A stretch of 64,000 nucleotides of DNA, taken from the NCBI RefSeq assembly GCF_034670185.1, contig NZ_JAXMNY010000003.1, positions 496,001-560,000 on the forward strand, read 5' to 3'. This stretch comes from Nisaea sp. Lineage in GTDB: Bacteria; Pseudomonadota; Alphaproteobacteria; Thalassobaculales; Thalassobaculaceae. Positions 25,283 to 34,676 of this stretch are shown here, in pieces; the stretch's first letter is position 1, and every line of letters starts with the position of its first letter. The notes under the pieces were generated by a model. The model searched no databases and was not told the origin of the DNA. It saw only the letters and a program-made list of their open reading frames with translations. The position numbers and the translations under genes were made by a program.

Positions 25283-26931
25283 CCGATACACAACCCGCAA
25301 TGGAGACAACGGGGGCCGCAACGGCCACGCCGGTCCTTGAAGTCCGCAATCTCTCGGTTGCTCTGCCCAAGGGGGCGGACCGTCCGTTCGCCGTCGAGGA
25401 TATCAGCTTTACCGTCGGGGCGCGGGAGATCGTCTGCGTCGTCGGTGAGTCCGGTTCCGGAAAATCCGTCACGGCCTTTACAACCATGGGGCTGAACCCG
25501 AAGGAAGTGAAAGCCGTCAGCGGCGAGATCATCCTCCAGGGTGAGGATCTTCTGACAAAATCGGATGCCGAGATGCGCCGCCTGCGCGGCGAGAAGATGG
25601 CGATGATCTTCCAGGAGCCGATGACCGCACTGAACCCGGTCATCAAGGTCGGCGATCAGATCCGCGAGATGCTGGAAATTCACACGACCCTCTCGGCGGC
25701 CGAGCAGAGGGAACGTGTGCTTGAGGTCATGGCGGACGTCTCCCTGCCGGACCATGTGAAGATGTATGACAGCTATCCGCACCAGCTTTCCGGCGGGCAG
25801 CGCCAGCGCATCATGATCGCCATGGCCCTGGCGCTTGAGCCGGGCCTGCTGATCGCCGACGAGCCGACGACAGCGCTCGACGTGACGACCCAGGCGCAGA
25901 TTCTTGATCTGATCAAGGATATCCAGCGCCGGCATGGATCGGGCGTGTTGTTCATCACCCATGATTTCGGCGTGGTGGCGGAGATTGCCGACCGCATCGT
26001 GGTCATGCAGAAAGGCAAGATCGTCGAGCAGGGCACGCGGGATGAGATCCTGCTGAAGCCCCAGCATCCTTACACAAAGATGCTGATCGGCTCCGTGCCT
26101 TCCATGACACCAAGCCACCGGGTCGAGATTGACAAACGCTCGCCAGCCCTGATCGCGCAGAAGGTCAACAAGGTTTATGGCGGTTTCGGGCTGTTCCGGA
26201 AGAGCCGTGAGGTCCATGCCAACAAGGATGTGAATCTCGTCGTGCACCGGCGGGAGACCCTCGGCGTGGTCGGTGAGTCCGGCTCAGGTAAGTCGACTCT
26301 GGCCCGGTGTATCGTGCGTCTGCAGGATCCGACGTCCGGCCATATCCAGGTCGAGGGCGCGGAAATCGCAACTATTTCGGAAAACGCGATGCGCCCGCAC
26401 CGGCGGGATATCCAGATTGTTTTCCAGGACCCTTACCGCTCGCTCAATCCGCGCCGCACGGTCGGTCAGTCTATCGTCGAGGGGCCGATGAATTTCGGCG
26501 TGAGCGAGGCCGAGGCGGACAGTCGGGCGCGCGAGTTGATGGACATCGTCGGCCTTAGCCCGGATGCGCTTGACCGTTTCCCGCACCAGTTCTCCGGCGG
26601 CCAGCGTCAGCGTATCTGTATCGCCAGGGCGCTTGCTATGCAGCCCAAGGTGCTGATCGCGGACGAGGCGGTGTCGGCGCTGGACGTTTCCGTCCAGGCT
26701 CAGGTGCTGGATCTGCTGGACGATGTGCGCGAGCGCTACGATCTCGCCATGCTGTTCATCACCCACGATCTGCGCGTCGCGGCGCAGATCTGCGACCGGA
26801 TCATGGTCATGCAGAACGGCGTCGTGGTGGAGGAAGGCGATACGGCGAAGGTCTATGCCGACCCGCAGCACGAATACACCCGGTCGCTGCTCGCGGCCGC
26901 ACCGGGCCGGGACATCGCTTTCGCGAAATAA
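25279..26931 (+). CDS. fused dual ATPase of peptide-type ABC importer
   Basis: A 550-residue protein joining the DppD- and DppF-type ATPases in one chain. The first half has Walker A GESGSGKSV (56-64), signature LSGGQRQRI and Walker B LLIADEPTTALD. The second half has GESGSGKST (from about 332), FSGGQRQRI (about 438) and LIADEAVSALD. After each ATPase core there is the typical oligopeptide-transporter C-terminal segment (HPYTKMLIGSVPS; HEYTRSLLAAAPG). It powers import by the two permeases. A strong hairpin follows the stop. Confidence 0.9.
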   Translation: MTDTQPAMETTGAATATPVLEVRNLSVALPKGADRPFAVEDISFTVGAREIVCVVGESGSGKSVTAFTTMGLNPKEVKAVSGEIILQGEDLLTKSDAEMRRLRGEKMAMIFQEPMTALNPVIKVGDQIREMLEIHTTLSAAEQRERVLEVMADVSLPDHVKMYDSYPHQLSGGQRQRIMIAMALALEPGLLIADEPTTALDVTTQAQILDLIKDIQRRHGSGVLFITHDFGVVAEIADRIVVMQKGKIVEQGTRDEILLKPQHPYTKMLIGSVPSMTPSHRVEIDKRSPALIAQKVNKVYGGFGLFRKSREVHANKDVNLVVHRRETLGVVGESGSGKSTLARCIVRLQDPTSGHIQVEGAEIATISENAMRPHRRDIQIVFQDPYRSLNPRRTVGQSIVEGPMNFGVSEAEADSRARELMDIVGLSPDALDRFPHQFSGGQRQRICIARALAMQPKVLIADEAVSALDVSVQAQVLDLLDDVRERYDLAMLFITHDLRVAAQICDRIMVMQNGVVVEEGDTAKVYADPQHEYTRSLLAAAPGRDIAFAK

Positions 26932-26962
26932 TGCTGTTAGCGCTTTCTCTGCGCTAACAGCA
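26932..26962 (+). terminator. stem-loop terminator-like hairpin after the ABC operon
   Basis: TGCTGTTAGCGC (26932-26943) pairs perfectly over 12 bp with GCGCTAACAGCA (26951-26962) around a TTTCTCT loop. It starts one base after the ATPase stop. There is no U-tract, so it may act as a 3' stabiliser rather than a Rho-independent terminator. Confidence 0.55.
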
Positions 26963-27036
26963 CCGCCGCCTGGAGCTTCTGCGTCTCTTCATCGGCTTAT
27001 CATGCCTCGGCGCGGCTATGAGCCCGTGAGGCCAGC

Positions 27037-27483
27037 TTAACCGGCGGAGGTCACCTTGCTGGCCAGTGCCTTGTAGGTGCCTTCGCCCATGGCGATCAGG
27101 GTACCGTCGGGGCTGTAGACCTCGCAGCTGGCGAAGAACACTGAGCGGCCGCCGCCGCGGCGCTTGGCCGTGGCGTAGATCCGGCCTTCCTTGGTCGTCC
27201 CCATGAAGCTGGTGGTCAGCGACAGGGTGAGGGCGCGTTTCTTTTCGGCGCCTTCCGGCACCCAGACACCGCAATAGCCGCCGACCGCGTCGATTATCGT
27301 GGCGACCACGCCGCCGTGCAGGATGCCGCTGCGGTTCAGGTGCTTTTCGGTCAGGTCGAGTTCCAGCTTCGCATAGCCGTCCGCCCACTCTGTGAGGCGG
27401 AAGCCGAGATCAGCATTGAAGCCGAGCATGGTCTCGAGGGATTGGGGCTGATCGGATGCGGAAGCGTCGGCCGGTTGACTCAT
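27037..27483 (-). CDS. PaaI family hotdog thioesterase
   Basis: A 148-residue hotdog-fold protein that probably hydrolyses an acyl-CoA thioester. The core NRSGILHGGVVATIIDAVGG carries the HGG motif and acidic residue of the PaaI/YbgC-like active site; the later SFMGTTKEGRIYATAKRRGGG is the usual fifth strand. A longer start at 27516 exists but would place the N-terminus inside the LexA box. It is divergent from imuA with only 45 bases between them, so the SOS box could affect both genes. Confidence 0.8.
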   Translation of the reverse strand: MSQPADASASDQPQSLETMLGFNADLGFRLTEWADGYAKLELDLTEKHLNRSGILHGGVVATIIDAVGGYCGVWVPEGAEKKRALTLSLTTSFMGTTKEGRIYATAKRRGGGRSVFFASCEVYSPDGTLIAMGEGTYKALASKVTSAG

Positions 27484-27499
27484 GGAAAGATCTATCCTA

Positions 27500-27514
27500 G
27501 AACAAACAGGGAAC
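27500..27514. promoter_or_regulatory. LexA box upstream of imuA
   Basis: GAAC-AAACAGG-GAAC, which on the other strand is the alphaproteobacterial SOS box GTTC-N7-GTTC. It lies 14 bases before the imuA ATG, where bound LexA would block transcription. It lies between imuA and the divergent thioesterase gene. Confidence 0.85.
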
Positions 27515-27528
27515 ATTTAGGCGATTGA

Positions 27529-28335
27529 ATGGGCGATCCTAAGCGCAGTAACGGCATGGGGCAACGGGCCGATTTGGCATCTCTGCGTGCGCAGGTGCAG
27601 GCTATTGAGCGCGGCACTGACGCTGGGGATCGGGTGAAGCGCTGTCCACTCGGCCTGGAGGCCCTGGATCATCATCTTGGCGGTGGTCTCGCCCTTGGCC
27701 GTATCCATGAGATTACCGGTGAAGCGCGTGCCGAGGTGAGGGACGCGAGCGTCTTCGGTTTCGCCGCCGCCATGTCGGTACGCCTGCTGGGGGCGGCACG
27801 TGGCGGGGATATCCTCTGGTGCGTCCGGGATGCAAACATGTTTGGCGGTATGGCCTATGGCTGGGGGCTGGCGGCACTCGGACTCGATATGAGCCGGGTT
27901 CTTTTCGTCGAGGCGCGGGACGAGGCGCAACGGCTCTGGGCCATGGAGGAAGGACTGCGCTGTACCGGTCTTGCCGGGGTTGTCGGCGAGCTTGGCCCGG
28001 TGCGTGCCGGGGAGGCGGCGCGGGTCGCCGAGCGGCGCCTGCAGCTCGCGGCGGAAACAAGCGGTGTCACCGGTTTTCTGGTCCGGAGCGTTGCGAGAGA
28101 GACGGCAGCGGGAACGGTGGATAGCCGTTGGTCCGTCAGGGCCGCACCTTCGGGCGGTGATCCGCGGCCGGTCTGGTCGCTCTCTCTCGACCGTTTGCGC
28201 GGGGGGCAGCCCGGCGCCTGGAGACTGTTCTGGGAGGCGCGGGATGGGCGATTCCGCATATCGGACGAGCGCGCGAGCGTGAGGCGCGTGCGGCCGGAAA
28301 CGCGGTCCTTTGCGGCATCGGGTGCCGCCGCGTAA
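27529..28335 (+). CDS. imuA: ImuA, SOS mutasome RecA-like protein
   Basis: A 268-residue protein with a degenerate RecA/SulA-like core: CPLGLEALDHHLGGGLALGRIHEITG opens the domain (given as GLEALDHHLGGGL and GRIHEI), without a proper Walker A. ILWCVRDANMFGGMAYGWGL is characteristic of ImuA. It partners ImuB and DnaE2 in error-prone translesion synthesis after DNA damage. The LexA box just upstream confirms SOS control. Unusually, a PilZ gene lies between it and imuB. Confidence 0.85.
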   Translation: MGDPKRSNGMGQRADLASLRAQVQAIERGTDAGDRVKRCPLGLEALDHHLGGGLALGRIHEITGEARAEVRDASVFGFAAAMSVRLLGAARGGDILWCVRDANMFGGMAYGWGLAALGLDMSRVLFVEARDEAQRLWAMEEGLRCTGLAGVVGELGPVRAGEAARVAERRLQLAAETSGVTGFLVRSVARETAAGTVDSRWSVRAAPSGGDPRPVWSLSLDRLRGGQPGAWRLFWEARDGRFRISDERASVRRVRPETRSFAASGAAA

Positions 28336-28489
28336 CCCTATATGTACTTTTTGATATTCCTCGTTAACATTGTGCACACTGCTTGGTGCTGCGCTGGATC
28401 GTTCTTTGCCTGATTGACGCAAAGATCATCGTCCGCAGCCGAAATGGCAGCAGTCGTGTACACTGTTGCCAAAGATGAAGGGGCGGGGA

Positions 28490-28972
28490 ATGAATGCTGT
28501 CGCGGAGACAGTGATCGCTGAGGAAAGACGCAGGCACGGACGGTGGTCCGTGACGGGCGCCTATGCTTCGGTGGACGGACGTCGGCTTCCGCTCATTGAT
28601 ATTTCAATCGGCGGCTTTCTTGCCCGACTGCCTGAAGACGGGCGGGAGATCGATACCCCTCTTGAAGGCACGATCTACTGGAAGGGCCGTGACGAGCTGA
28701 TTGAATTCCCGTTCAGTGCGGATATCGTCCGTCGCCTACATAACGGGCAAAGTATCGCCGCCCAGTTCCAGTCCCTGGCTGGCGAATCCATCGACAGTTT
28801 GCTGCGTTTTCTTAGTGCCATCGAAGCGGAACGCCACCAGCGCATCGCAAGCCAGCAACGCTCGGCAGAGCGCCGGATTTTGTTCCGCAGGCTTGGCCTC
28901 TGGAGCGTTGTCGGCGGCAGCGTGCTGATCGCCCTCTATCTCTTCTGGGTGTTCGGCCTCTCCGGTCACTGA
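28490..28972 (+). CDS. PilZ domain protein with C-terminal membrane anchor
   Basis: A 160-residue protein. The PilZ cyclic-di-GMP motif is visible: RxxxR (Arg14 and Arg18 in RRRHGRW), followed by DxSxxG (Asp37 to Gly42 in DISIGGF). A short helical linker leads to one hydrophobic helix at about 137-156 (LWSVVGGSVLIALYLFWVF), so the PilZ domain faces the cytosol on a tail anchor. TTG 28466 and ATG 28475 are alternative starts; the ATG at 28490 has AAGGGG at six bases. It sits between imuA and imuB, which is not the usual content of that locus. Confidence 0.75.
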   Translation: MNAVAETVIAEERRRHGRWSVTGAYASVDGRRLPLIDISIGGFLARLPEDGREIDTPLEGTIYWKGRDELIEFPFSADIVRRLHNGQSIAAQFQSLAGESIDSLLRFLSAIEAERHQRIASQQRSAERRILFRRLGLWSVVGGSVLIALYLFWVFGLSGH

Positions 28973-29015
28973 TCCCATTTTACGCGAAGCCTGTTTTTGA
29001 TCATGTTGACATAGA

Positions 29016-29030
29016 GAACAAAACATGAAC
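29016..29030. promoter_or_regulatory. LexA box upstream of imuB
   Basis: GAAC-AAAACAT-GAAC (GTTC-N7-GTTC on the complement). It ends 33 bases before the imuB ATG. A second SOS box in the same locus shows that imuB-dnaE2 has its own SOS promoter and does not depend on read-through from imuA. Confidence 0.9.
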
Positions 29031-29063
29031 AACTAAAGTCAATTCATCACGGGGAGACGGTTC

Positions 29064-30671
29064 ATGGCACGGCGATTTCTGTATCTCTTCATTCCGGACT
29101 TTGCTTTCGACTGGCGCCGCAACGGCGATAGTGCTCTTGCCTCGGGGGACCGGCCTCTGATCATGACCCGGCGCGTCGCGGGTTCTGAAATCATCGCTGC
29201 GGCAGACAGTGCCGCCGTCCAGCAGGGCATTCAGGTCGGGCGTTCTCTCGCCGATGCCCGGGCGATGCTGCCTGGTCTGAAGGCTCTTGAAGCGGACATG
29301 GGGGCCGACCGCAAACGGCTGGAACAACTCGCCGCCTGGTGCCAGCACTATACGCCGATGGTCGCGGCGGACAGCAGCGCGACGCCTTTCAACGGGGAAG
29401 GCGGCAGCGCTGGCCTCTACCTCGATATCACCGGTTGCGCGCACCTCTTCCGGCGGGACGGCGCAGAAGACACGCGAACGGAGGAACAGGCGCTTGGGCG
29501 CGATTGCCTCGCGGCCTTGAGCCGGTTTGGGTTTGCAGCCCGGCTCGCGGTGGCGGATACCCCTGACGCTGCCCGTGCCATCGCCCGTTTCTCCCCCTCG
29601 ACCCTGACGCTGGTGCCGCCGGGGAAGACCTCCATGGCACTTGAGCCGTTGCCTGTCGCGGCACTCGGCTTCGTGCCGGCAACTGTAGAGGCGCTTGATC
29701 GGGTTGGCTTGCGCCGTATTGCCCAGATCATCGGCAAGCCGCGGGCGCCGCTCGTCAGCCGTTTTGGTGCCGCGATGGTGGAAGCGCTGGACCGCGCCCT
29801 CGGGCAGCGCCCGGCTGCGCTCGACATGCGCCTGCCGGAGGTGCCTTTCCGGGAACGGCTGGCCTTTGCGGAGCCTATTGCCCTTCGGGAGGATCTGGAG
29901 CGTGCGGCCAGGCAGTGCCTCGCCGGTCTTTGCCGCCGTCTGGAACGCGAACAGGCCGGCGCCCGGCGGGTGCGGATCCGCTTCTTCCGTGTTGATGGCG
30001 CCGTGCCGCAAATCACCGTTGGCACCAGCCGGCCCTGCCGGGACGCTGACGTTCTGTTCCGCTTGCTGGTCCAGCATTTCGATAAACTCGATCCCGGGTT
30101 CGGTATCGATGTTGCCGTGGCCGACATTCTCGAAAGCGATATGGCGGGCGGCGTGCAGGGTGCACTCGGTGTTACTGCCGGACAGGACCGCGATGCCGTG
30201 GCCGATCTTGGCGACCGTCTGGCCAACCGGCTTGGGGGTGAGGCGATCTATCGGTTGCAGCCGACTGAGAGCCACCGGCCCGAACGGGCAGAGCGACGGG
30301 GAGATATTCGTCCGTCCGGCAAGCCGCTTCACTGGAGCAATCTGCGGCCGTTGACGCCGGAACGGGCGCGGCCTGTGCGGCTTATGCGACGCCCGGAGCA
30401 GGTGGAGGCAACGGCGCTTTTGCCGGATCATCCACCGGCCCGGTTCCGCTGGCGTGGCGCAGAGTACCGGGTTGCGGAGGCTGCCGGCCCGGAGCGGCTG
30501 GCACCGGAATGGTGGCGTACCGATGCCGAAGACGGGGCGGCGGTGGATGCCATGACACGGGACTATTTCCGGCTGGAGGATCAGGACGGCCGGCGCTTCT
30601 GGCTTTATCGCGCAGGGCTGGCAGAGCGTGGCGAGAAGCCGCAATGGTATCTGCACGGCCTGTTTTCCTGA
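29064..30671 (+). CDS. imuB: ImuB, Y-family polymerase-like mutasome adaptor
   Basis: A 535-residue Y-family-like protein. The N-terminus RRFLYLFIPDFAFDW lacks the metal-binding acidic residues seen in active DinB (HVDMDAFF-type). This agrees with ImuB being a catalytically inactive bridge between the sliding clamp, ImuA and DnaE2. GLYLDITGCAHLF, LAVADTPDAARAIAR and the helix-hairpin-helix at ALDRVGLRRIAQI are family features. GGGGAG precedes the ATG. It lies 15 bases before dnaE2 and is preceded by its own LexA box. Confidence 0.9.
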   Translation: MARRFLYLFIPDFAFDWRRNGDSALASGDRPLIMTRRVAGSEIIAAADSAAVQQGIQVGRSLADARAMLPGLKALEADMGADRKRLEQLAAWCQHYTPMVAADSSATPFNGEGGSAGLYLDITGCAHLFRRDGAEDTRTEEQALGRDCLAALSRFGFAARLAVADTPDAARAIARFSPSTLTLVPPGKTSMALEPLPVAALGFVPATVEALDRVGLRRIAQIIGKPRAPLVSRFGAAMVEALDRALGQRPAALDMRLPEVPFRERLAFAEPIALREDLERAARQCLAGLCRRLEREQAGARRVRIRFFRVDGAVPQITVGTSRPCRDADVLFRLLVQHFDKLDPGFGIDVAVADILESDMAGGVQGALGVTAGQDRDAVADLGDRLANRLGGEAIYRLQPTESHRPERAERRGDIRPSGKPLHWSNLRPLTPERARPVRLMRRPEQVEATALLPDHPPARFRWRGAEYRVAEAAGPERLAPEWWRTDAEDGAAVDAMTRDYFRLEDQDGRRFWLYRAGLAERGEKPQWYLHGLFS

Positions 30672-30686
30672 GGCTCATATGGACCC

Positions 30687-33600
30687 ATGTCCGGATATGC
30701 CGAGCTTCACGTCTCCAGTAACTTCAGTTTCCTGCGGGGGGCTTCTCATCCGGAAGAACTGGTAGAGACGGCAGCCCGGCTGGGCCATGCGGCCATTGCC
30801 ATCGCTGACCGGAACAGCCTCGCCGGTGTGGTCCGGGCCCATATTGCCGCCAGGGCACATGGCATAAAGCTGATCGTCGGCGCGTGCCTCGACCTTGAGG
30901 ACGGCACGCGTCTGATCTGTTTACCGACCGACCGGCCAGCCTATGCCCGGCTTTCCCGCATGCTGAGCGTCGGCAAACGCCGCGCCGCAAAAGGGGAATG
31001 CCTGCTCACCCGTCAGGATGTGATTGAATATGGAGAAGGGCAGCTCTTTCTCTTGCTGCCGCCAGAGCGCCTTCCGGATGATTACGCGGCGGAACTCAGG
31101 TTTTGGGTGGAGGCTTTTCCCGCCGCCTGCCACCTCGCCGCCTGCATGCTCTATCACGGAAATGACGCCCGGAGATTACAGGCACTCATAACGCTAGCTG
31201 CGGAGGCCGGTCTGCCACTGGCCGCAACCAATGACGTGCATTATCACCTGCCGGAACGCCGTCCGTTGCAGGATGTGCTGACCTGCATTCGCGAGCATTG
31301 CCGGATCGACGACGCGGGCTGGCGGCTCGATGCCAATGCGGAGCGATACCTGAAACCGCCGGGAGAGATGGCCCGGCTGTTCCGGGACTGGCCGGAAGCC
31401 ATCGCCGAAACAATCCGTATTGCCGACCGGTGCCAGTTCTCACTGGACGAGCTGGCCTATGAATATCCTGACGAGATTGCGCCGAACGGCCGGCCGGTGC
31501 AGGAGGAACTTGAGGCGCGGACCTTTGCCGGTGCTGCGGAAAGGTATCCCGATGGCATCCCGCAACCGGTGCGGACCCAGCTTCGGCACGAGCTGGATTT
31601 GATCGCCCGGCTCGACTATGCGCCCTACTTTCTAACCGTTTATGACATGGTCCGCTTCGCCCGCAGTGAGCATATCCTCTGCCAGGGACGCGGCTCTGCC
31701 GCGAATTCGGCAGTCTGCTATTGCCTCGGCATCACCTCCGTCGATCCGTCGCGTACCGATCTGCTGTTTGAAAGATTTGTCAGCGAGGCACGCGGCGAGC
31801 CACCCGATATCGACGTTGATTTCGAGCATGAGCGGCGTGAGGAGGTCATCCAGTACATCTATCGAAAGTACGGACGGGAGCGGGCCGGGCTGGCGGCCAC
31901 TGTGATCAGCTATCGTTCCCGCAGCGCCTTGCGGGATGTAGGCAAGGCGATGGGCCTGTCGGAGGATGTTGTCGGCCTGTTGTCATCCCAGGTCTGGGGA
32001 CGGCATGGGGATGCTGTCGAGGACGAGCGTATCCGCGAGGTCGGTCTCGACCCGGCGGACAGGCGGCTCACCATGGCGATGAACCTTACCCGGCAATTGA
32101 TTGGCTTCCCCCGGCACCTTTCCCAGCATGTCGGCGGCTTTGTCATCACCCGTGGGCGCCTGGACGAACTGGTGCCGATCGAGAATGCGGCGATGCAGGA
32201 CCGCACCGTGATCGAATGGGACAAGGATGATCTCGACGCGCTGGGAATGCTTAAGATCGATGTTCTCGCCCTCGGCATGCTGAGCTGCGTGCGCAAGGCG
32301 TTCGCCCTGCTGGAGCGCCATTACGGGCTCGACTACGATCTTGCGTCCGTACCTGCGGAGGATCCAAAGGTCTATGACATGCTCAGTCGCGGGGACAGTC
32401 TCGGCGTCTTCCAGGTGGAGAGCCGGGCCCAGATGGCGATGTTGCCACGTCTGCGTCCGCGCAATTTCTATGACCTCGTCATCGAGGTGGCGATTGTCCG
32501 GCCGGGGCCGATCCAGGGCGACATGGTGCACCCGTATCTTCGCCGCCGCGACGGGATCGAGCCGGTCGAGTATCCGTCGGAGGAGTTGCGCGGCGTGCTC
32601 GGCAAGACACTCGGTGTCCCGCTCTTTCAGGAGCAGGCGATGAAGATCGCCATTGTCGCGGCCGGGTTCACGCCCTCGGAGGCCGATCAGTTACGCCGCG
32701 CCATGGCGACCTTCAAGAAGACAGGCCAGATCGGTCAGTTCCGCAACAAGATGATCGAAGGCATGGTGGAGCGGAAGTATGAGCGCGATTTTGCCGAGCG
32801 TTGCTTCCGGCAGATCGAGGGATTCGGAAATTACGGTTTTCCGGAAAGCCACGCGGCCAGTTTCGCCCTGCTTGTCTATGTCTCCAGCTGGTTCAAATGC
32901 CGGTATCCGGCTGTCTTTGCGGCGGCGCTGCTGAATTCGCAGCCGATGGGCTTTTATGCCCCGGCACAGATCGTCCGGGATGCCCGCGAGCATGGCGTCA
33001 CCGTGCTGCCGCCGGACGTCAATCACAGCGCCTGGAACTGCGATCTTGAGCCAGACGGATCTGGCCGCTTCGCGCTCCGCCTGGGGCTTCGGCAGATCAA
33101 GGGCATACGCGAGGGGGATGCTGAGATGATCGCCGCCTGCCGGGGCCAGGGGTACCGTGATCCGGGTGAGCTCTGGCGCCGGGCTGGGATTACGCCGGCG
33201 GTGCTGGAAATGCTGGCGCGGGGCGATGCCTTCGCTTCCATGGGGCTGGCCAGGCGCGAGGTGTTCTGGGCAGTCCGTGGTCTTGCCCGTGCCGTGACCG
33301 GCCCGGTCCGGTCGGATCGGGATCCTGGCGGACTGCCGCTCTTCCTTGCTGCCGAAGTCCGGGAGCAGGCGCATATCACGCTGCAGGAAGCTGCCGTCCA
33401 CCTCCCGGCAGCGCCGCTGGGGGAGCAGGTAGTGGAGGATTATGCCGCGCTTCATCTGTCGCTGAAGGCACATCCCGTGGGCCTGCTCCGACCGAGCCTC
33501 AGGGGTGATGGCTGTATTCGATGCGAGGATCTGGACCGGACACGCGACGGTAAGAGGGTTCGGCTTGGGGGGCTGGTGCTGGTGCGTCAGCGGCCCGGAA

Positions 33601-34025
33601 CGGCAAAGGGTATCATCTTCATCACTCTGGAGGACGAGAGTAGCGTTGCGAACCTGATCGTCTGGCCCGACCGGTTCGAGCAGTTTCGCCGGATCGTGCT
33701 CGGCGCAAAGTTCCTCGGCGTCACCGGTCTGGTGCAGCGGGAGGGCCGGGTGATCCATGTGGTGGTCGAAAAGCTGGAGGATCTGACCTACAGGCTTGGA
33801 TGGCTGACAGACGGTACCGTGGACGAGGCCGGCTTCAACGGGGCCATTGCCAATGCGGACGAGGTCTCCCGGCCGCAGGACGATTACCGAGAGAAACCGC
33901 CGCGCCCGAAATTGCCGCTTCACCCGGCGCCTAACCCGGAACAGATTCGTCCGCCAAAACCACTGCACACTCACCCCCGTAATATGAAACCGGACCTGAA
34001 GGTGATAAGCCGGAATTTCCATTGA
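30687..34025 (+). CDS. dnaE2: error-prone DNA polymerase DnaE2 (ImuC)
   Basis: A 1112-residue C-family polymerase for translesion synthesis. It has an N-terminal PHP domain (YAELHVSSNFSFLRGASHPEEL, given in part). The palm has CQGRGSAANSAVCYCLGI, the aspartates of PDIDVDFEHERREEV (about 373-377) and LKIDVLALGML (about 525). Helix-hairpin-helix and OB-fold regions follow, and the C-terminal tail is proline-rich. It is the DnaE2 and not the replicative DnaE type, as shown by length, the linked imuA and imuB, and the SOS box upstream. Confidence 0.95.
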   Translation: MSGYAELHVSSNFSFLRGASHPEELVETAARLGHAAIAIADRNSLAGVVRAHIAARAHGIKLIVGACLDLEDGTRLICLPTDRPAYARLSRMLSVGKRRAAKGECLLTRQDVIEYGEGQLFLLLPPERLPDDYAAELRFWVEAFPAACHLAACMLYHGNDARRLQALITLAAEAGLPLAATNDVHYHLPERRPLQDVLTCIREHCRIDDAGWRLDANAERYLKPPGEMARLFRDWPEAIAETIRIADRCQFSLDELAYEYPDEIAPNGRPVQEELEARTFAGAAERYPDGIPQPVRTQLRHELDLIARLDYAPYFLTVYDMVRFARSEHILCQGRGSAANSAVCYCLGITSVDPSRTDLLFERFVSEARGEPPDIDVDFEHERREEVIQYIYRKYGRERAGLAATVISYRSRSALRDVGKAMGLSEDVVGLLSSQVWGRHGDAVEDERIREVGLDPADRRLTMAMNLTRQLIGFPRHLSQHVGGFVITRGRLDELVPIENAAMQDRTVIEWDKDDLDALGMLKIDVLALGMLSCVRKAFALLERHYGLDYDLASVPAEDPKVYDMLSRGDSLGVFQVESRAQMAMLPRLRPRNFYDLVIEVAIVRPGPIQGDMVHPYLRRRDGIEPVEYPSEELRGVLGKTLGVPLFQEQAMKIAIVAAGFTPSEADQLRRAMATFKKTGQIGQFRNKMIEGMVERKYERDFAERCFRQIEGFGNYGFPESHAASFALLVYVSSWFKCRYPAVFAAALLNSQPMGFYAPAQIVRDAREHGVTVLPPDVNHSAWNCDLEPDGSGRFALRLGLRQIKGIREGDAEMIAACRGQGYRDPGELWRRAGITPAVLEMLARGDAFASMGLARREVFWAVRGLARAVTGPVRSDRDPGGLPLFLAAEVREQAHITLQEAAVHLPAAPLGEQVVEDYAALHLSLKAHPVGLLRPSLRGDGCIRCEDLDRTRDGKRVRLGGLVLVRQRPGTAKGIIFITLEDESSVANLIVWPDRFEQFRRIVLGAKFLGVTGLVQREGRVIHVVVEKLEDLTYRLGWLTDGTVDEAGFNGAIANADEVSRPQDDYREKPPRPKLPLHPAPNPEQIRPPKPLHTHPRNMKPDLKVISRNFH

Positions 34026-34071
34026 CCGACCGCGTTGGCCGAGTGGGGCCTGATAGTTCATGGGGAGGCGT

Positions 34072-34662
34072 ATGAAGGCGACGCGATACATCATCTGGCG
34101 ACGACTGGATGAACCGGGGGCCGATCTTTGCCGTATCGTCCGTAGCGGAGATGCATGGCATCTCACCGCCAGTGCGACCGGGTTCCATGCCGGTGCGCCG
34201 ATGCAGATCGATTATCACGTTGCCTGCGACAGTGATTGGGTGACCCGGACAGTACGTCTGCTCGGATGGGCGGATGGCAGCCGGGTCGATCTGATTATCC
34301 AGCGGAACGATGAAGGAGGCTGGACCTGTAACGCAAAGCCGGTCCCGGCCGTTATGGGGGTGTCGGACATCGACCTCGGTTTTACCCCGGCAACCAACAC
34401 TATCGCCGTCAGGCGGAACTGTCTCGCTCCGGGCACTTCCGTTGAAACCACGGCTGCCTGGCTCGACGAAGCCGACTGGAATCTGAAGCCGCTCCGTCAG
34501 ATCTATCGCCGCGTGACGAATGATCGGTTTGAGTACGCATCCCCCGCCAATGGCTTCACCGCGACGTTGCTGTTGGACGACGCGGGGCTGGTTCGTGACT
34601 ATCCCGGGCTTTGGACCGCAATTGACCGGCAGGGCGAACTTGCCGGCGGGACCAGCGGTTAA
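34072..34662 (+). CDS. putative glycolipid-binding domain protein
   Basis: A 196-residue protein of the putative glycolipid-binding family (PF06475). It opens IIWRRLDEPGADLCRI and continues through IDYHVACDSDWVTRTVRL, with GVSDIDLGFTPATNTI in the middle, all typical. Proteins of this family are thought to bind lipid-like ligands and have no known enzymatic role. No signal peptide is seen. The ATG at 34072 has GGGGAGG just upstream; an earlier ATG at 34060 overlaps that ribosome site. It stands alone after dnaE2. Confidence 0.75.
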   Translation: MKATRYIIWRRLDEPGADLCRIVRSGDAWHLTASATGFHAGAPMQIDYHVACDSDWVTRTVRLLGWADGSRVDLIIQRNDEGGWTCNAKPVPAVMGVSDIDLGFTPATNTIAVRRNCLAPGTSVETTAAWLDEADWNLKPLRQIYRRVTNDRFEYASPANGFTATLLLDDAGLVRDYPGLWTAIDRQGELAGGTSG

Positions 34663-34676
34663 ACGCAGCCACTTCG

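Noticed and set aside
25147..26247. 366-codon open frame opposite the ABC ATPase
   Set aside because: Shadow of the double ATPase, which has all Walker motifs.
29001..30656. 551-codon open frame opposite imuB
   Set aside because: Antisense of a well-supported imuB gene with its own ribosome site and LexA box.
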